64,000 nt of DNA. Origin: Lithospermum erythrorhizon (lineage: Eukaryota > Streptophyta > Magnoliopsida > Boraginales > Boraginaceae). The stretch is taken from assembly GCA_019722365.1 (NCBI GenBank), contig JADFUC010000886.1, positions 34,542 through 98,541 of the forward strand. Direction: 5' to 3'. The stretch's first letter is position 1. Every line of letters starts with the position of its first letter. Made by a program: the position numbers and the translations under genes. Shown here piece after piece: positions 1 through 11,830 of this stretch. The notes under the pieces were generated by a model. The model saw only the letters and a list, made by a program, of their open reading frames with translations. It had not been told where the DNA came from and made no database searches.

Positions 1-505
1 AATAGTAAGATCTAGGTATGCCAAAATTATCATGAGAACCACGCACTAGTAATACCATTACTAAGGTGAACACTAGGATTTCTAGTAATCACATTTAACC
101 AACCCGGTAAATGAATTGATACACAATTGTCGCGGCGAACAATAAAAGGGAATCAGTCTCTGATTCAAAAAAAACACTCCACAGCTTGCCCTTTGGGCCA
201 GATTAGCACAATTCCTTTGCTCAGCAGAATCTCTAATTGAGCTAACCATAAAAATTAATGTCATGAAACACCCACAACACTTGCTTTTCAAGTACCAAGG
301 AACAGGAATAAGCATTTATAGTCCATATGACCAATCGTTATATGACATTATTTGAGGAGGCTGAATCTTCCCTTTGTATATAGGGGTGGGATAAATCCTC
401 CCCGATATATCGACATCTATCGGCCCCCATACTCCTTTGTGTGACCCGACATATATAGATTATAATCTGGCAAGAAATAACAGTTCACTTTACTAATGTG
501 TATGT
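1..505 (-). mobile_element. LTR fragment, minus orientation (copia-associated)
   Basis: The reverse complement of this stretch matches the plus-strand sequence at about 8390-8840 over nearly its whole length. Shared blocks include the words around the string GGTTGGTTAAATGTGATT and the segment reading GTTCACCTTAGTAATGGTAT. It is therefore another copy of the repeat that follows the copia body at 7.9-9.6 kb, in the opposite orientation and cut by the window edge. It carries no coding sequence of its own; the short open frames inside are incidental. Its right edge lies where a gypsy-type LTR begins near 510. Confidence 0.6.
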
Positions 506-509
506 TGAT

Positions 510-2728
510 GTGTAATATAAGTTGTTCCTCGGTGTGGGAGTATTTGGTGTTGATCAAAAATTTCGAAGTTGGTAGTGAAGAATTCAACAAATCGGTCGGT
601 TGGTGGTATATTTCGGTTTTGTGGTGGGACAGGAGATAATATAAATAATTTTGGAATAAATACGATATAACTAGGATATGGTATATGAGATGAGTAGTAA
701 TATATCACTTAGGGAATAACCTGATGGAAATCGGTTTTTAGTGAGATTTGAAGTGGGAAGGGTGTCAAATTAAACCAAGCGGAACTTAAATTTCTTCCCT
801 CTAAATGTCCACCTACCATACTATCTGTCTCATCCAAAACCTTCTTATTTCCTTCCATAGTAAATGCTCTCTCTCCGTTTTCCCCCGCTAATTTTTCATT
901 TCTCTGTCGATTGTCGCTAAATTAGAACAAAGTTTTTCTTTATATAAATGTCTAAATCTTATCTAGTTACAGAAAGATAAAATCTTGGAAATATTTCGAG
1001 TTTTGAAAGTTGACTTTTATGGATTTTTGTTGACTTTAGATCTTGAATTTATTGGCATAAATGTTATAAAGTATCGTATAAGAGAAGTTAGATTTTGGTG
1101 TGGGGATTTAGAAAGTGGTGTAAGTTGAGGGTTGACTTTATTGACTTTCTTAAATGAACTTTAGGTATAATAACAAGTTAGGGACTTTAATATAGTTGTT
1201 TTGAACATAGAATTGTGGTTGGATATGGATGAGTGAGATTGGGTTGACAAAGTTGGGAGAGATTAATATAGCGTTCCCCGTTGAGTTGTATTTGTGGATT
1301 AATTAGTTGTCAATTGATTGTTGGATGGTTGAATATTAACTTAAGTGTTATTGGGTAATACAAAGCGATAGAAACTGAATGTGATTTTCTGGTTAGCGAT
1401 TAGGAGAAAATAGCCAGTTATGTTGGAATATTTAAAAAGTGTATACGATCTTGAGGATGGATAGTACTAAGGGTTAGCAAAATTTATGATCGTGAGACAT
1501 GGTATACTTACTGGGGGTTTATATGAATCTTTAGAGAGGTTATTAAAATGTGTGTTTATAATGTATAATTTCCTTGAATAGGAGTTGAGCTGGATACATA
1601 CGAGGCTGCTAAGTCGTTATTATTGCTTTTGGGCTCGGTGAGTACAAATCTCACGATGGAGACCTTTCATATATGTTATGTTGTATATATTAGTGATATC
1701 TTGGGATTATTGATATAGTAATATTGTTATGATTGTCTTATGTGCTTAATAAATTACGATTTATGGTTCATGAGTGAAATGATGAATTTTGGTTATATTA
1801 TAGAGATAAATTGAGATTACTGGTCATATCATGTATTAGTAGTTATGATTTATATAATAGGATAATTGAATTTTGGGTTATATTATGAGATAATTGAGAT
1901 TATGATTCATATCAAATGCGATATTAGTGATTATGATTCTAAATGTATTATTATTTGGGTACAATTCTGTATATATATTTGGAGGTGGATTCCTCATTTG
2001 ATGCCCTTTTCGCGTCTTTGGCTAACATGAATGAATATCGTTATTTATGATTATAGGCTCATGTATAGTATTATGTAACATCGTATAAAGTTCTAACTGA
2101 GTTGTGAATTTATTACAATGTTGTAGCTGGTTGATATGTAACATATTTATTTATATAAGTATGAATATGTATATGTAGGGGATCAAGTGCATTAGTATTT
2201 GTATTCCTCACACTTGTATTGACTCCACTTTTCTTTGGGCGAAGAATTTATACAGAGTTCTAAGAGGTTCATCGAGGTTGTTGAAAGTTAAGGCTTGATT
2301 GAAGATGAAGTAGATGAGGCGGTGATGGCGTAGAATTCTAAATGGGTCATTTCTTTTGTTCCTCGATTTGTATATTACTAGACTTGGGTATTATATTTCA
2401 TTGAGAGTGCGGTTGTCGTACTTTCCTATATTGTATTTGGATTCTTGTGTATCTTTCGATTTGTATAAATGAATTAATTTATTATGTTGTTACTGTTTTG
2501 TATATGTTGTTGGTTTCCACCAGTGGACAAAGTGTATTTTATTATTATTAATGTCAAATGAAGTCTTTTTATGGTAGCCGAAATCTGAGAGCTTATATAT
2601 ACAGAGATAGTTATATATCGTAGGTCTAGAGGTATCGAATCTAAATTAAACCATTCATAGGACCTGAATATACGTATCTTATGAATTCTATTTTGACTCC
2701 CCGGTCGCCATCTGGGCGGCTAGCGTTA
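510..2728 (+). mobile_element. Probable solo LTR, Ty3/gypsy type
   Basis: It starts near a TGTAATA and ends near GGCGGCTAGCGTTA, a decayed form of the GGGCGGGTCGTTACA end seen at 30750-30764. Three internal blocks recur in order in the LTRs at 28.2-30.8 kb and 34.6-36.0 kb: an early block around 610-660, the block reading AGGAGTTGAGC with GAGTACAAATCTCACG at 1578-1655, and a late block ending in TCAAATGAAGTCTTTTTATG at 2553-2572. No gag or pol follows. The 5-bp word ttgat occurs just outside both ends (505-509 and 2729-2733), as expected for a target-site duplication, though 5 bp alone is weak. Borders are good to about 20 bp. Confidence 0.55.
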
Positions 2729-2733
2729 TTGAT

Positions 2734-3535
2734 CTACGGTATGATCAATCTTGATCATTTAATAGAAAACTACCATGTTGAATGCTATTTTCAGCCCATC
2801 GACATCGGCCAAGAGCGCTTTGTTTATCGCATGTTTCTAGGCTTGAGAAGGGGCCTTATAATAAGCAATTTCATGTTGCCTACAGAAAACAGACTAACTT
2901 TAAAGTTTTGTATTTTAGATAACTTTCAAGTGTTAAATTTTGGAGTTAATTACTTGTAAATGTTATTCCCATAATTTAAAACTTAATAATTATTGTAATA
3001 ATAATTATGATTGTCGTAATGAATATTTGGAATTTGTGGTGATAATTAATTGTAAATATAATGAACAGAACTAATTAGTCATATAGAACCTATTTCATTC
3101 ATTTTAATATATGAGCATTAAGTGCATTTATTTATTTTAATATTTTTGCCCACGTATATATTGTTATGGAATAGAATGGAGGTGTATTGATATGACTTTA
3201 GGTATTTTTCAGGTCTGCGTGCAGTATTGTTGTATATGACCATTTGAGTCATATTATTTTTTATTTTATTTTATTTTATTGTTTCTCATGACTTGTCTAA
3301 GTTGGAATTAGTGTATTTGAATTGTAATTAATGAGGAGCTTGTTGGAGATTCGAAGCCAGAAGACAAAGAAATTATAATAGGGCCAAATGTTGGAGTTTC
3401 AAGTTTTGAAAATGTAATAGGGCACTAGAGATATTCTCATCGCCTGGAATGTACATTACTTACAACATTTATCATGTTGTACATATGATTGATTATGTCT
3501 TCTGATTGCGTAGGTAAATAAAAGCAAACAGCAAT
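2734..3535 (+). repeat. AT-rich segment, probable 5' LTR remnant of the copia element
   Basis: No gene is visible. The segment is AT-rich, contains a short (TTTTA)n run at 3251-3280, and directly precedes the copia 5' internal sequence that starts near 3540. Short blocks resemble the copia LTRs at 43.8-44.6 kb and 52.4-53.6 kb, so it is most simply read as the eroded 5' LTR of the copia element at 3.5-7.9 kb. The open frame at 2681-2959 straddles the solo-LTR border and matches nothing I know. Confidence 0.3.
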
Positions 3536-3539
3536 CTCA

Positions 3540-5200
3540 CAAATTTAAAATTTAAACAGCATTATCGAGCCAATTTTAAAGTTGTGAAATCGGTTAAATT
3601 ATCTGGGCCATTGTGATGGCGAGAATATTCTGATTTTTAACTTTGATATGACAGATAGATATTTGAAGTGATTTTGCTAACGTTGTGGGCTTTAGGATGA
3701 TTCGTTCCAAGCCAATTTTTGGTTTAATTGGTATGTAACGGTTGTAGAATATACAAGTCGGTGCATCTGAATATTATGCTACTGACTCTGAGGTTGTAGT
3801 TTTACATGGTGGATTTGATAATATCTTATATTGGTTCAAAATGTTGATGTTGCCATTTTGGATTCACAAGTGTAATAGGTCTTTGATACTAATATGTTCG
3901 TGAGTTTGAAGTATTGGTATTTACTTTACAATTTATTTTGTAATTGTTTAGCATGATAGTTTCTTGGTCTGTTGTCTTTATTCTTTATTCTTGTAGAATT
4001 TGTGTTTCCATTCTTGCTACTGCATGAAACTTCCATTAAACTCATGAAAATTTTGCAAGCTAGATCAACAAAACTTCTGTTAAAATTGGTCTCGAAATTT
4101 GACAATTATTCTCAGAAAAAACCAATGAGGCGAATAAATGTTTGAGCAGTAAGGTTCATAAACTAATGATGGTATAAAATTGGAAAGGGATCCCACTGGC
4201 TTTAGTCATTGGATGTCAGTAATGCCAAATGTTTGGCTGATATTAGGTTCCAGCTAATATGAGAAAAGGTGAGGAGCATATGACATATGCAGCAGAAACT
4301 TGAGGGTATTAGAAGGGAATAGAAAGCGATAGATATGACAAATGTGCTCTAAATTGTGGCAGAGGCAGACATGAAGCCCTGTATCCTTAAAATGATTGGC
4401 TTGGTCGATCGACTCGTGCAGCAGGCGGTAGTGTCTCTGAAGCTGATGGATGCAAATCACGAAGTACCAACACAAACATATTCTCTGATTTGTGAACTGT
4501 TATCACCAGTTTGATTATCTCTAAATAGGCCTTACAGATGATCACAGATATCTTTGGGGAGCGAATACAGGTAAGACTAAAACTTCTACTCCTTGTTTTG
4601 GTGGTCTGAAAGAGAGAAATTCAAGAAGAAGAAGTTTACCGTGAGGCTTGAAGGTTCGAGGAATCCAGAAGTTCTTGAAAAGGGGAACTGCACTAAAAGG
4701 GATGGCCGAATGTTATTGGCCAGAACTTTAGGTCAGCTTTGGAGATGGAGCTGCGGGAAGTTCCTGAGATGATAGGAAGAATGGTCTGCGTACTCGTGAC
4801 TACCGGTATGTATGTTGAAGTTTTACAACCCCTACATTTTCTGTTTCTAATTCTCTTCGTGGGTCTTTAGACACGGTTCTTGGTTCTCATATTTTGTCAT
4901 GTATACGGGAACTGGTCAGTAGAAGACTCGAGAAAGAGGGGAGATGGATCTACGTGTGAGATATGTTGCTTTGAAGTTCGTCACAGTCTGTCAGTTTAGA
5001 ATGCTTGCGGGCACTTGTTTTGAACTTATCTCAGGTTTCTTATGTACTGCGGTTTCTGCAGGAATATTATTTCATTTCTATTTTGAACAATGATGGTTTT
5101 TCATTTTGATAGATCCCGATGAATTTAGGATCACGAGGGAATGGGGTAGTATTTGGTACGCCTCCCGCTTGAAATGGTCTGTCGTTTAGACATGATGATT
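3540..5200 (+). pseudogene. Ty1/copia 5' internal region and gag remnant
   Basis: The block at 3575-3720 recurs at 44690-44840 and, reversed, at about 52280-52400. All three include the words CAATTTTAAAGTTGTG and a following ATCTGGGC-type run. It therefore marks the 5' internal region of one copia family. Around 4060-4140 the three frames together give a broken version of the gag N-terminus (a Lys-Leu then Asn/Asp-Trp-Arg-Asn-Leu-Arg-Ile type run), and the reversed copy at 52.2 kb shows it more clearly. No open frame survives beyond about 70 codons. The protease should lie near 4.9-5.2 kb, but I cannot point to its active site. Confidence 0.45.
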
Positions 5201-5224
5201 GAGTCATTATAACATAAACTTGAA

Positions 5225-6050
5225 GCGGAATTAGCCTAATAACTTAAACCCGGACATACTTGTGGCATTGCTGATTGGGTCATAATGCGAGAACGAATCA
5301 GAAAAATCCCACTCGGTGGGATACTTGGTTTTAGATTATGAATCTATGCGATAAGTGAATCTTGCCTTTTTGGGAATAATATTCATCTCTTCGCCCAGGA
5401 TTGATATGAAAGAATTCGTGTTGTGGGGATCATACACTCCGTGTATGTGGGCGATGAACACATGCGCAGAGGGGTTATAACTGCTTCATTACATTTCTTG
5501 ATTACGGTAGATGCGGTTTGTGTATCGTGAGGCCTTAACCCGAGTCCTTTGAAATATCGAGGTTCCAAAATGAAGTACAAAACGATTGAAACGAGTAATA
5601 AAGATTCTCCCGATTACGATAGGGTGAATGTTGATCCTGAGTTCAATACTCGTCTTAGAAGAGTGTGGTATTTTTCACAACTAAACAGGAAGGAAGCATG
5701 CAACATAATGGCGTGTCGAAGAGGAGAAATCAAACCCTTCTTGATATGGTTCGGGTCTATGATGAGCTGTCGATCTACAGTTAATTTTAAGGGGATAATA
5801 AACTAGCGTGACACTTTTGTAAACAAATGTCGAACAAAGTCGGTGAAAGCTAAAAGCTGTGTGGTTTGGGAAGATTCCCCGTTAGGTTTTTCTGAGTTTG
5901 GGGTTGTGAAGCTTATGTTAAGAGATTAGCAGAGGATAAACTTGCGCTTCATCGATAAATCTTATTTCATAGGATATGAGAGAAGCAGTTGGTTACTATA
6001 CACTAAAGCATGAGAATAAAATCTTCATTGCTAGATAAGAGTGTTCATGA
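5225..6050 (+). pseudogene. Ty1/copia integrase remnant
   Basis: Broken frames carry the integrase in order. A zinc-finger start YLWHC-LGH lies at about 5258-5290 (the second His pair of the HHCC finger is lost in a disrupted stretch). A core segment ending in PESFEISRFQNEVQ lies at about 5540-5580, and a further segment before RRGEIKPF...MVRSMMS at 5715-5770 corresponds to the family's arginine-rich run and the conserved DMVRSMMS motif. The C-terminal region with LKHENKIFIAR lies near 6004-6035. The catalytic Asp and Glu cannot be assigned because of frameshifts. It sits between gag and RT, the copia order, which separates it from gypsy elements where integrase follows RNase H. It is clearly inactive as read. 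Confidence 0.7.
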
Positions 6051-6054
6051 AAAG

Positions 6055-7260
6055 GAATATCATTCGAGAAGGACTAGAAGTAATGGTGTTGATCTTGATG
6101 AAGCTGAGTTAGCGAAGTCGATGTCGATAAATCTAATGCGGGGAAGCATCGGCACCCATGAAGGTACTGCACTTCTTTCATAAAAGATCCATTCGTTGAT
6201 CCGCGAAGTTGGAAGAACTGACCACTTAGGAGATCAAACGAGTGTCGTCACGAACTAGAGAGCAGTATGGGTGAAGCCTTCATCATTTGAAAGTGGCGAG
6301 CCCACTTCTTATAAAGAGAAGCAATGAATAGCAAGGATGACAGCCAGATGAAAATAACCATCTCAAGATGAATTCTATCTACCCGGAAACGAGTTTTGGT
6401 GGTCCTTGTGGATTTACCAAATGAGGTTATACTATTGAATGTAAATGGGTATTTAAGAAGAAACATGATAAAGGCGGAAAAGAGTCGATGTTTTCAAAGC
6501 TAGACTTGGCAACTTAAAAGGTTTCAAACAAGTTCACGGCGTGAACTATGTGAAACTACTTGTCTTTATCTTAAATCCATCGGATAATCTTAGCCATTCT
6601 AGCATTTCATGACTATGAAATATGGCAAATGGATGTAAAACGCTTTGAATGAAAATTTAGAGGAGGATGTGTATATGGTGCAACACCAGGAGCTACGTGT
6701 CTAAAGGACCTAGAAGGTATGCGAGTTGCGAAAGGTCCATTTATGTAATTTTAGCATCCCTTGATTGAATCTACGTTTTGATGAATCAATTAAAGATTTT
6801 GGTTTCATCAAGAGCGAAGAAAGAGTCTTATTAGTATACAAGAAGGTAAGTGGGAGTTAAATTGTCATTCATAGTCACGTATGTCGATGGCAATACTCAT
6901 CGTGGAAACGGCGTGGGGATTCTTGAACTTGATGGAAAGTTGGGCGTATAAATGTTTACCGATGAAGGGACTTAGGCGAAACGCACAATATATGCTGAGT
7001 AAGATCATGAATGGGGCCGTAAGGCTAATTGGACTTTGTAGAGAATACTTTATGTGAATAAAGAATCTGAGAGGTTCAACATGAAGTAATTCAGAAGGTA
7101 ATGTAATGAGGCAGCAGGTTGAACTCGGCCGAGGCGTAGTGTCCCAGCTAGTCTTGAGATGAACAAAATGAAGGATAACATGCAGCCGGCTATGGGATCC
7201 CATGTTAATGCCATGTTATGCCTTTAGACGTGTGTCTTTATGCGGTAGTATAACTTCAGT
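6055..7260 (+). pseudogene. Ty1/copia reverse transcriptase remnant
   Basis: Several short frames reproduce the copia RT in order: EPTSYKEAMNSKD near 6297-6335, VDLPNEV near 6409-6430, ECKWVFKKKHDK near 6436-6470, then LAILAFHDYEIWQMDVK at 6590-6640, and the later FDESIKDFGF and VYKKVSGS around 6779-6857. A decayed YVDD region is expected near 6880-6900, where the frame reads V-C-R-W-Q, so the catalytic aspartates are not visible. Frames change at least six times. The minus-strand element at 49.8-50.2 kb preserves the same run (PNEVRPIECKWVFKKKHDKD) and supports the assignment. Confidence 0.75.
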
Positions 7261-7329
7261 GAATGCAGAAACTAATCCCCAGGCAGAACCCTTGGGTGTA
7301 GTGAAGTGCGTCTTGAAGTATCTGAGAAG

Positions 7330-7725
7330 GAGCTAAGATGCTTTCTTAATTATATGGTGGAATGAGGATAGGTGCAGTCACAGGTGCACGATGCGGTTGA
7401 ACAGGCAGTGACTATCTTTCCCAGTCTGGGTGTGTGGATTTTATCTGTGGTGGAAGCAGTACTATCTTGGAGGGAGTTCAGTAGAAGTCACATTGCCGAT
7501 TCTACAATCTGTGAGTACATGTCTGGCTTCGCTAAAGAAAAGAAAATGTTGGATTAAGAAATTAGGTGGTGAACTTGGTGTAATTTAGCATTGAGGGACC
7601 GGTTAAGGTTACTTTGTAGGTATCTTGGGGCGATAGCTCGAGCTAAAGACGAGGCATATCACAAATCCAGCTTAGATACCGAGAAAGTATCACCTAATTA
7701 GAGATATGCTTAATGGAATTTGATA
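7330..7725 (+). pseudogene. Ty1/copia RNase H remnant
   Basis: The segment shows SQSGCVDFICGG near 7420-7456, then IADSTICEYMSGFAKEKK at about 7493-7545, matching the copia RNase H order (SQSGFVF, then ADSTTEAEY, then a KE-rich helix). It continues with a KKLGGELG run, and later HLIRDML near 7693-7710. The middle is interrupted by frameshifts and stops. It completes the INT-RT-RH order of Ty1/copia on the plus strand and is followed by the repeat starting near 7872. Confidence 0.7.
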
Positions 7726-7871
7726 TCAAAGTATATGTAAAGTAACAGAGAGCCCAATGCAGCAGGCCACTACAGACATCATCAGTGGCATGAGTAAAAT
7801 CTCAGCCAGGCCTGGGTCTTAGGCAGTGTTGCGGTGGTGTTAGGTTAAGTGAAGTCGGTATGTATCTATTG

Positions 7872-9650
7872 TGTTATGAAAAATATATGAATATTGTTGC
7901 TATATTCAAGTAAATATTTTTTTCTTTAGCGTCTATATGTTTATATTTACATATAATATACATGTCCTCGATGAGTGAAAAGTTAAAATCCACAGGTTAA
8001 TACATGTTTTCTAAAGTGACATGAATTGTTGATTATGCCTCTTGGCTTTTTGAGAGCATGGGATAGCCTTCTAAGGCCTTGAGTCGGATCTTGATAGTTA
8101 GAGTGACAAGCGTCGTATATTATGGTGTTTTTGATTAGTGATCAAGATTGATCCGTTAACTCACGGGGTAGATCGTCTAGTGAAATTTTGCCCGATGCAG
8201 TGACTGAGGAGGCTGGCATGACGAAATGAATTCATAGAAGATATGTGCATGTTGTGTCTATGTGTGTTGTTGTTTAGAATTTTTAGGTTCGACAATTCTT
8301 AGACCTACGATATAAACTATACGTGACATTATAAAGCTGCGTACTTTGACTATGACGGCCAAGCGTGCACTTAGCGAGGATTATAGCGGCATATGTTGGG
8401 TCACGCGATGAAATATAGCGATAGATGTTGTGATATATATTGGGAGGGATTTATCCGTCCTTGATATGCAAGGAAGATCTCGGGGCCTCTCACACGGTTA
8501 GTCTTGATTGGTTTATGGGACGCCATAAATGCTTATTAGGTTAAATACTAGAGTAAAGAAAGTTGTGGAATTTACAGTGACACCTTCTTATGGTTAGCCT
8601 ACAACTAGAGATTGCTGATAAAGAAATTGTAAAGTAATAAGGTCGAAGACCAAGTGGGGTATCTTGCCAAATCTGTGAATTGATGTCCTTTATTGTGCCC
8701 GTTCGATAATTGTGTATTGAATTCATTTACGGGGTTGGTTAAATGTGATTCTTTGGGCATGGTGTTCACCTTAGTAATGGTATATTACTAGTGTGGAGTT
8801 ACCGTGATAATTTAAGAGTTATGAGCAATTGCTAGATCTTACTCATTGTCGTTATAATAATAGTAATTGGTCAATTATTATTATACAACTTACTATTATC
8901 GAGCCTAGAAGGTCACCTTAGCGTACAATATTCGAATAATATTTCATGAATGAAATTAAGCGAGACTTTATATTGAGAAATATATTTTCTTCAATATTTG
9001 GTTAACTTTTAAGTTTAATCAATTAAGCAGTGAGATAGATGAATAACTGATGCTTTTGTGGAAATAGTGACTCTTTAGTATTTTAATTAGCATTAAGTTA
9101 ATTAAAATAGAACTCGCTAGTAACTCATTGTTTAGAATTAGGGCTCATGCTTGGTCTAATTAAGTTAACGAGTTAAGCGATTTCTTATCGGAAGTTGTAT
9201 GAGTAGAGTTTGGAGCTTGTTAAAGAGGGGATTAGGTTTTTCATGACATAGAATCATAAAAACCTTCGTCCCTCTCGAATAAATGCCCTTCCCAGGAGAA
9301 TTGGAAATTTTTCTCAGCACCGATTCTCATTTTCATCTCGAGCTACAGCAGTTCAAGTTCTCGGTTCGTTTCCCTCTTCGTGTGTGCAATCCTAGAGGAC
9401 TATCTTCGGTGTTGAACAAGCATTGGAGAGGATGTTGGGCTTTTACTGTGGGGAATTGGGTTGATCGACTTCCTGGATTTGAAATGCATAAGATTCTCGT
9501 ATTCATACATTTGTCATTTTATGTTAGATTAGTACATTATTTTGAGAATCCGGGATGTGAATTGGTGTTTATCCAGGATTAATTCATAGATTCTATATTT
9601 CTCACTCCATGTGAACCACAGCATAAGTTACATGGCATCCTACGTACAAG
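7872..9650 (+). mobile_element. Repeat following the copia body, likely 3' LTR
   Basis: The stretch begins with TGTTATGAAA shortly after the RNase H and short 3' untranslated sequence. Its part 8390-8840 is repeated in inverted orientation at the window start (1-505). The late portion (9235-9560) has the look of an LTR leader, with pyrimidine-rich GTCCCTCTCG followed by an open frame from 9283 that I do not recognise and take as incidental. The right border is not sharp; LINE sequence begins by about 9690. The LTR does not clearly match the copia LTRs at 43.8 and 52.4 kb, so it could be a composite or a separate insertion. Confidence 0.45.
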
Positions 9651-9689
9651 AACTCATATAACTTTCGAGGCCTTTGCTCACATACTAAA

Positions 9690-10720
9690 CCACGAGGCGG
9701 AATCGTGTGAAACAAACCTACTCCCTTGCTAAACAGGAGTTACACGTAGGCCATGCCCAGTGCTGGCTTAACTGCCCAGGGCCAGCCTTAACATACATGC
9801 CGATTATCATGACTTGAGCCCGATTGGGTATACGCATGATGGGAAGCCGAACATCACGATTCAAAAGAAAGGGATAAGCAATGATATCTTGATTTGATGA
9901 AGCATGTTCTTGTGAGAGTAAGTTCTCTGTGGGTAAATGCAATTTCTGCCCCGTCATCGCGGTGTTTAATTGCTCTAAAACTTCCCGAGAGTGCGTACAA
10001 TATCTCTACCATGATGCTAAACATGATTATTAGATACTTGACCTTCTTGAGGATTATACTCGTTTGTGGAGTGCGACTTATTTGGTTTTGTTAAAAAGTT
10101 ATCTAAGCTATTTTTAAATGAGCCGGTGATTTTTGACTCTTGAGTCGAGCTTTTGATACAGTTTGGGTTATTTTTAGGCTACCTATATTTTATGCAGAGG
10201 AAGAGAAGGTCTCTTTGTCGGTCGAGGGCCCGGTGGTAAGCCCCTTAGGATTGATGCTCTTAATACTAATCGTGTGAAATTAGGTGTTGCTTCTGTGTGT
10301 GTGGAACTGGATGTCTCTAAGCCTTTGGTTGATAAAGTTTGGGTCAGTTTTGAGGATGACGATTATCCGGATAATAATGAAGGTTTTGGCCAGTATTGAG
10401 TATGATGATACGATATTGTAGTAAATATTTTCATAGTGCATTCGATTTGAAATTGTAAGCATGGTTTGAGAAGGAAAAATACGAAGGAAAATTAAGATGG
10501 AGATGGGCTCGACCGCCTATGTGAAGCAGCCTATTAGAAAGTATCTGACCCCAAGCACTTGACATGCAGATTCTAAAACCGTGTATTGCATCACCGGCCT
10601 TGATTCTGAGAAAAAATATGATCTTGAAGTTTCTAAGCTGCTTGATGCGTAGGAAGCGGGGTTATTCTAAAATGGATGGGAAAAACTAAATCAAGAAAAC
10701 TGGCACTAAAGATGTGATCA
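9690..10720 (+). pseudogene. LINE ORF1 (gag-like, DUF4283 type) remnant
   Basis: Broken plus-strand frames resemble ORF1 of plant L1-type LINEs. Around 10245-10375, shifting between frames, I read IDAL-TNRVKLGVASVCVELD, SKPLVDKVWVSFEDDDYP and NNEGF. This is the conserved C-terminal half of the DUF4283 domain. It is followed at about 10400-10450 by YCSKYFHSAFDLKL, where plant ORF1 has its CCHC zinc knuckle (Cys-x2-Cys-x4-His-x4-Cys); here the second Cys reads as Tyr and the His is altered. The protein would coat LINE RNA. Upstream limits are uncertain; the open frame opposite it at 9718-9957 is a shadow. Confidence 0.5.
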
Positions 10721-11079
10721 TGCTTAAAAATCCATTTGCTTATTTATCGGTGGACCGGGGAAGTCAAATGGAGCCTAATAGGTCACGTCTCGACTGGGGA
10801 TCTATGGATAAATGATGATGTAGATTTGTTGAGTGACAGTAGAAGATAATCGGGTTGATGTGAATGTTCTGAGGTTAATCAATGTGGAGATAGTTGTTAA
10901 TCTAGAGACACGAGGTGAGAATGCATTGATCTTGAGGGTGTCTTAGATACCGTATGGACATTACCCTTGCTTCTCTCCAAGATCGAAAATTTAGATAATA
11001 CTTGTCTTTGAAGATGTACCCCAAGGATAATAGTACTTGATACAATGCTTAGCCTTGTTGCTCCCTGATAAATCTTGAT

Positions 11080-11830
11080 TCCATTTCTTCTTGAATAAAA
11101 TTTTTATCTTTGAGACTTGAGGGGGATTGAGCAATCCAGCTTGTGAGAGAATTAAAAACCTCAAAAGAACCCATAAGTTTGATTTCTTAGCTCTTCAAGA
11201 GCCTAAGATTAACCATGACAATATTGATAGCTATCGTAAAAAGTTCAATTTTGATCATTGTTTTTGTAGTATTTCGGGGCATATTTGGTTATTTTGGAAC
11301 TCTATGTTTGAGGTGACCGTTTTGCAGAATTATCGTCAACATGTCCATTTGAAGGTTGTCCATAACCTTTTGAAGACTTCCTTTATTACTGTGGTTTATG
11401 CGGCATGTAATGTGGAGCATGATCTTTGGTTGGAGTTATGCTCAAAATTCCACTTCTTGGATTGTGATGGGGATTTAAATCTTGTTGTTAGTGAGGAGAC
11501 TGACGATGCCCCTAATGATGTGCTAATTTGGATTTTAATGTCGATATACGCTTGATTATAATCTTTTGGATCTTTGGTTTTTGTGGGGTGCAAACATATA
11601 CTTGGATGCTAACGGTACTATTTCACAGAGGTTAGACATGATTATTATTATGTCGGCTTGTATGGATTAGTATTACGCTTTCCCCGAATATTTGTACTTG
11701 GCTAAAAGTTGGGATCATTGCTCTTATTGTTGACTTCGGATAGTGAAGGTGTTCTAGGGAGTTCTTTCCGTTTCCAAAATATGGTTCATAATGTCGTTGA
11801 TGGTTTCTTGTTGAGAAATCTGGTGGGTTT
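11080..11830 (+). pseudogene. LINE ORF2 apurinic-like endonuclease domain
   Basis: The frame 11127-11555 (142 codons) reads from the conserved start of the endonuclease/exonuclease/phosphatase domain: GLSNPACERIKNLKR, then DFLALQEPKI with the metal-binding Glu in QEPK, and later a weak SGHIWLFW. Towards 11465-11480 it has CDGDLN, where the family usually shows GDFN. Sequence after 11560 in other frames continues with FCGVQ-YTW and a degraded LDRIII region, where the domain normally has its final SDHSP motif. It nicks target DNA in target-primed reverse transcription. It has frameshifts near 11555 and is inactive as read. Confidence 0.75.

Noticed and set aside
11127..11555. Stand-alone 142-aa gene
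   Set aside because: It is the endonuclease domain of a LINE ORF2; the remaining ORF2 domains follow in other frames.
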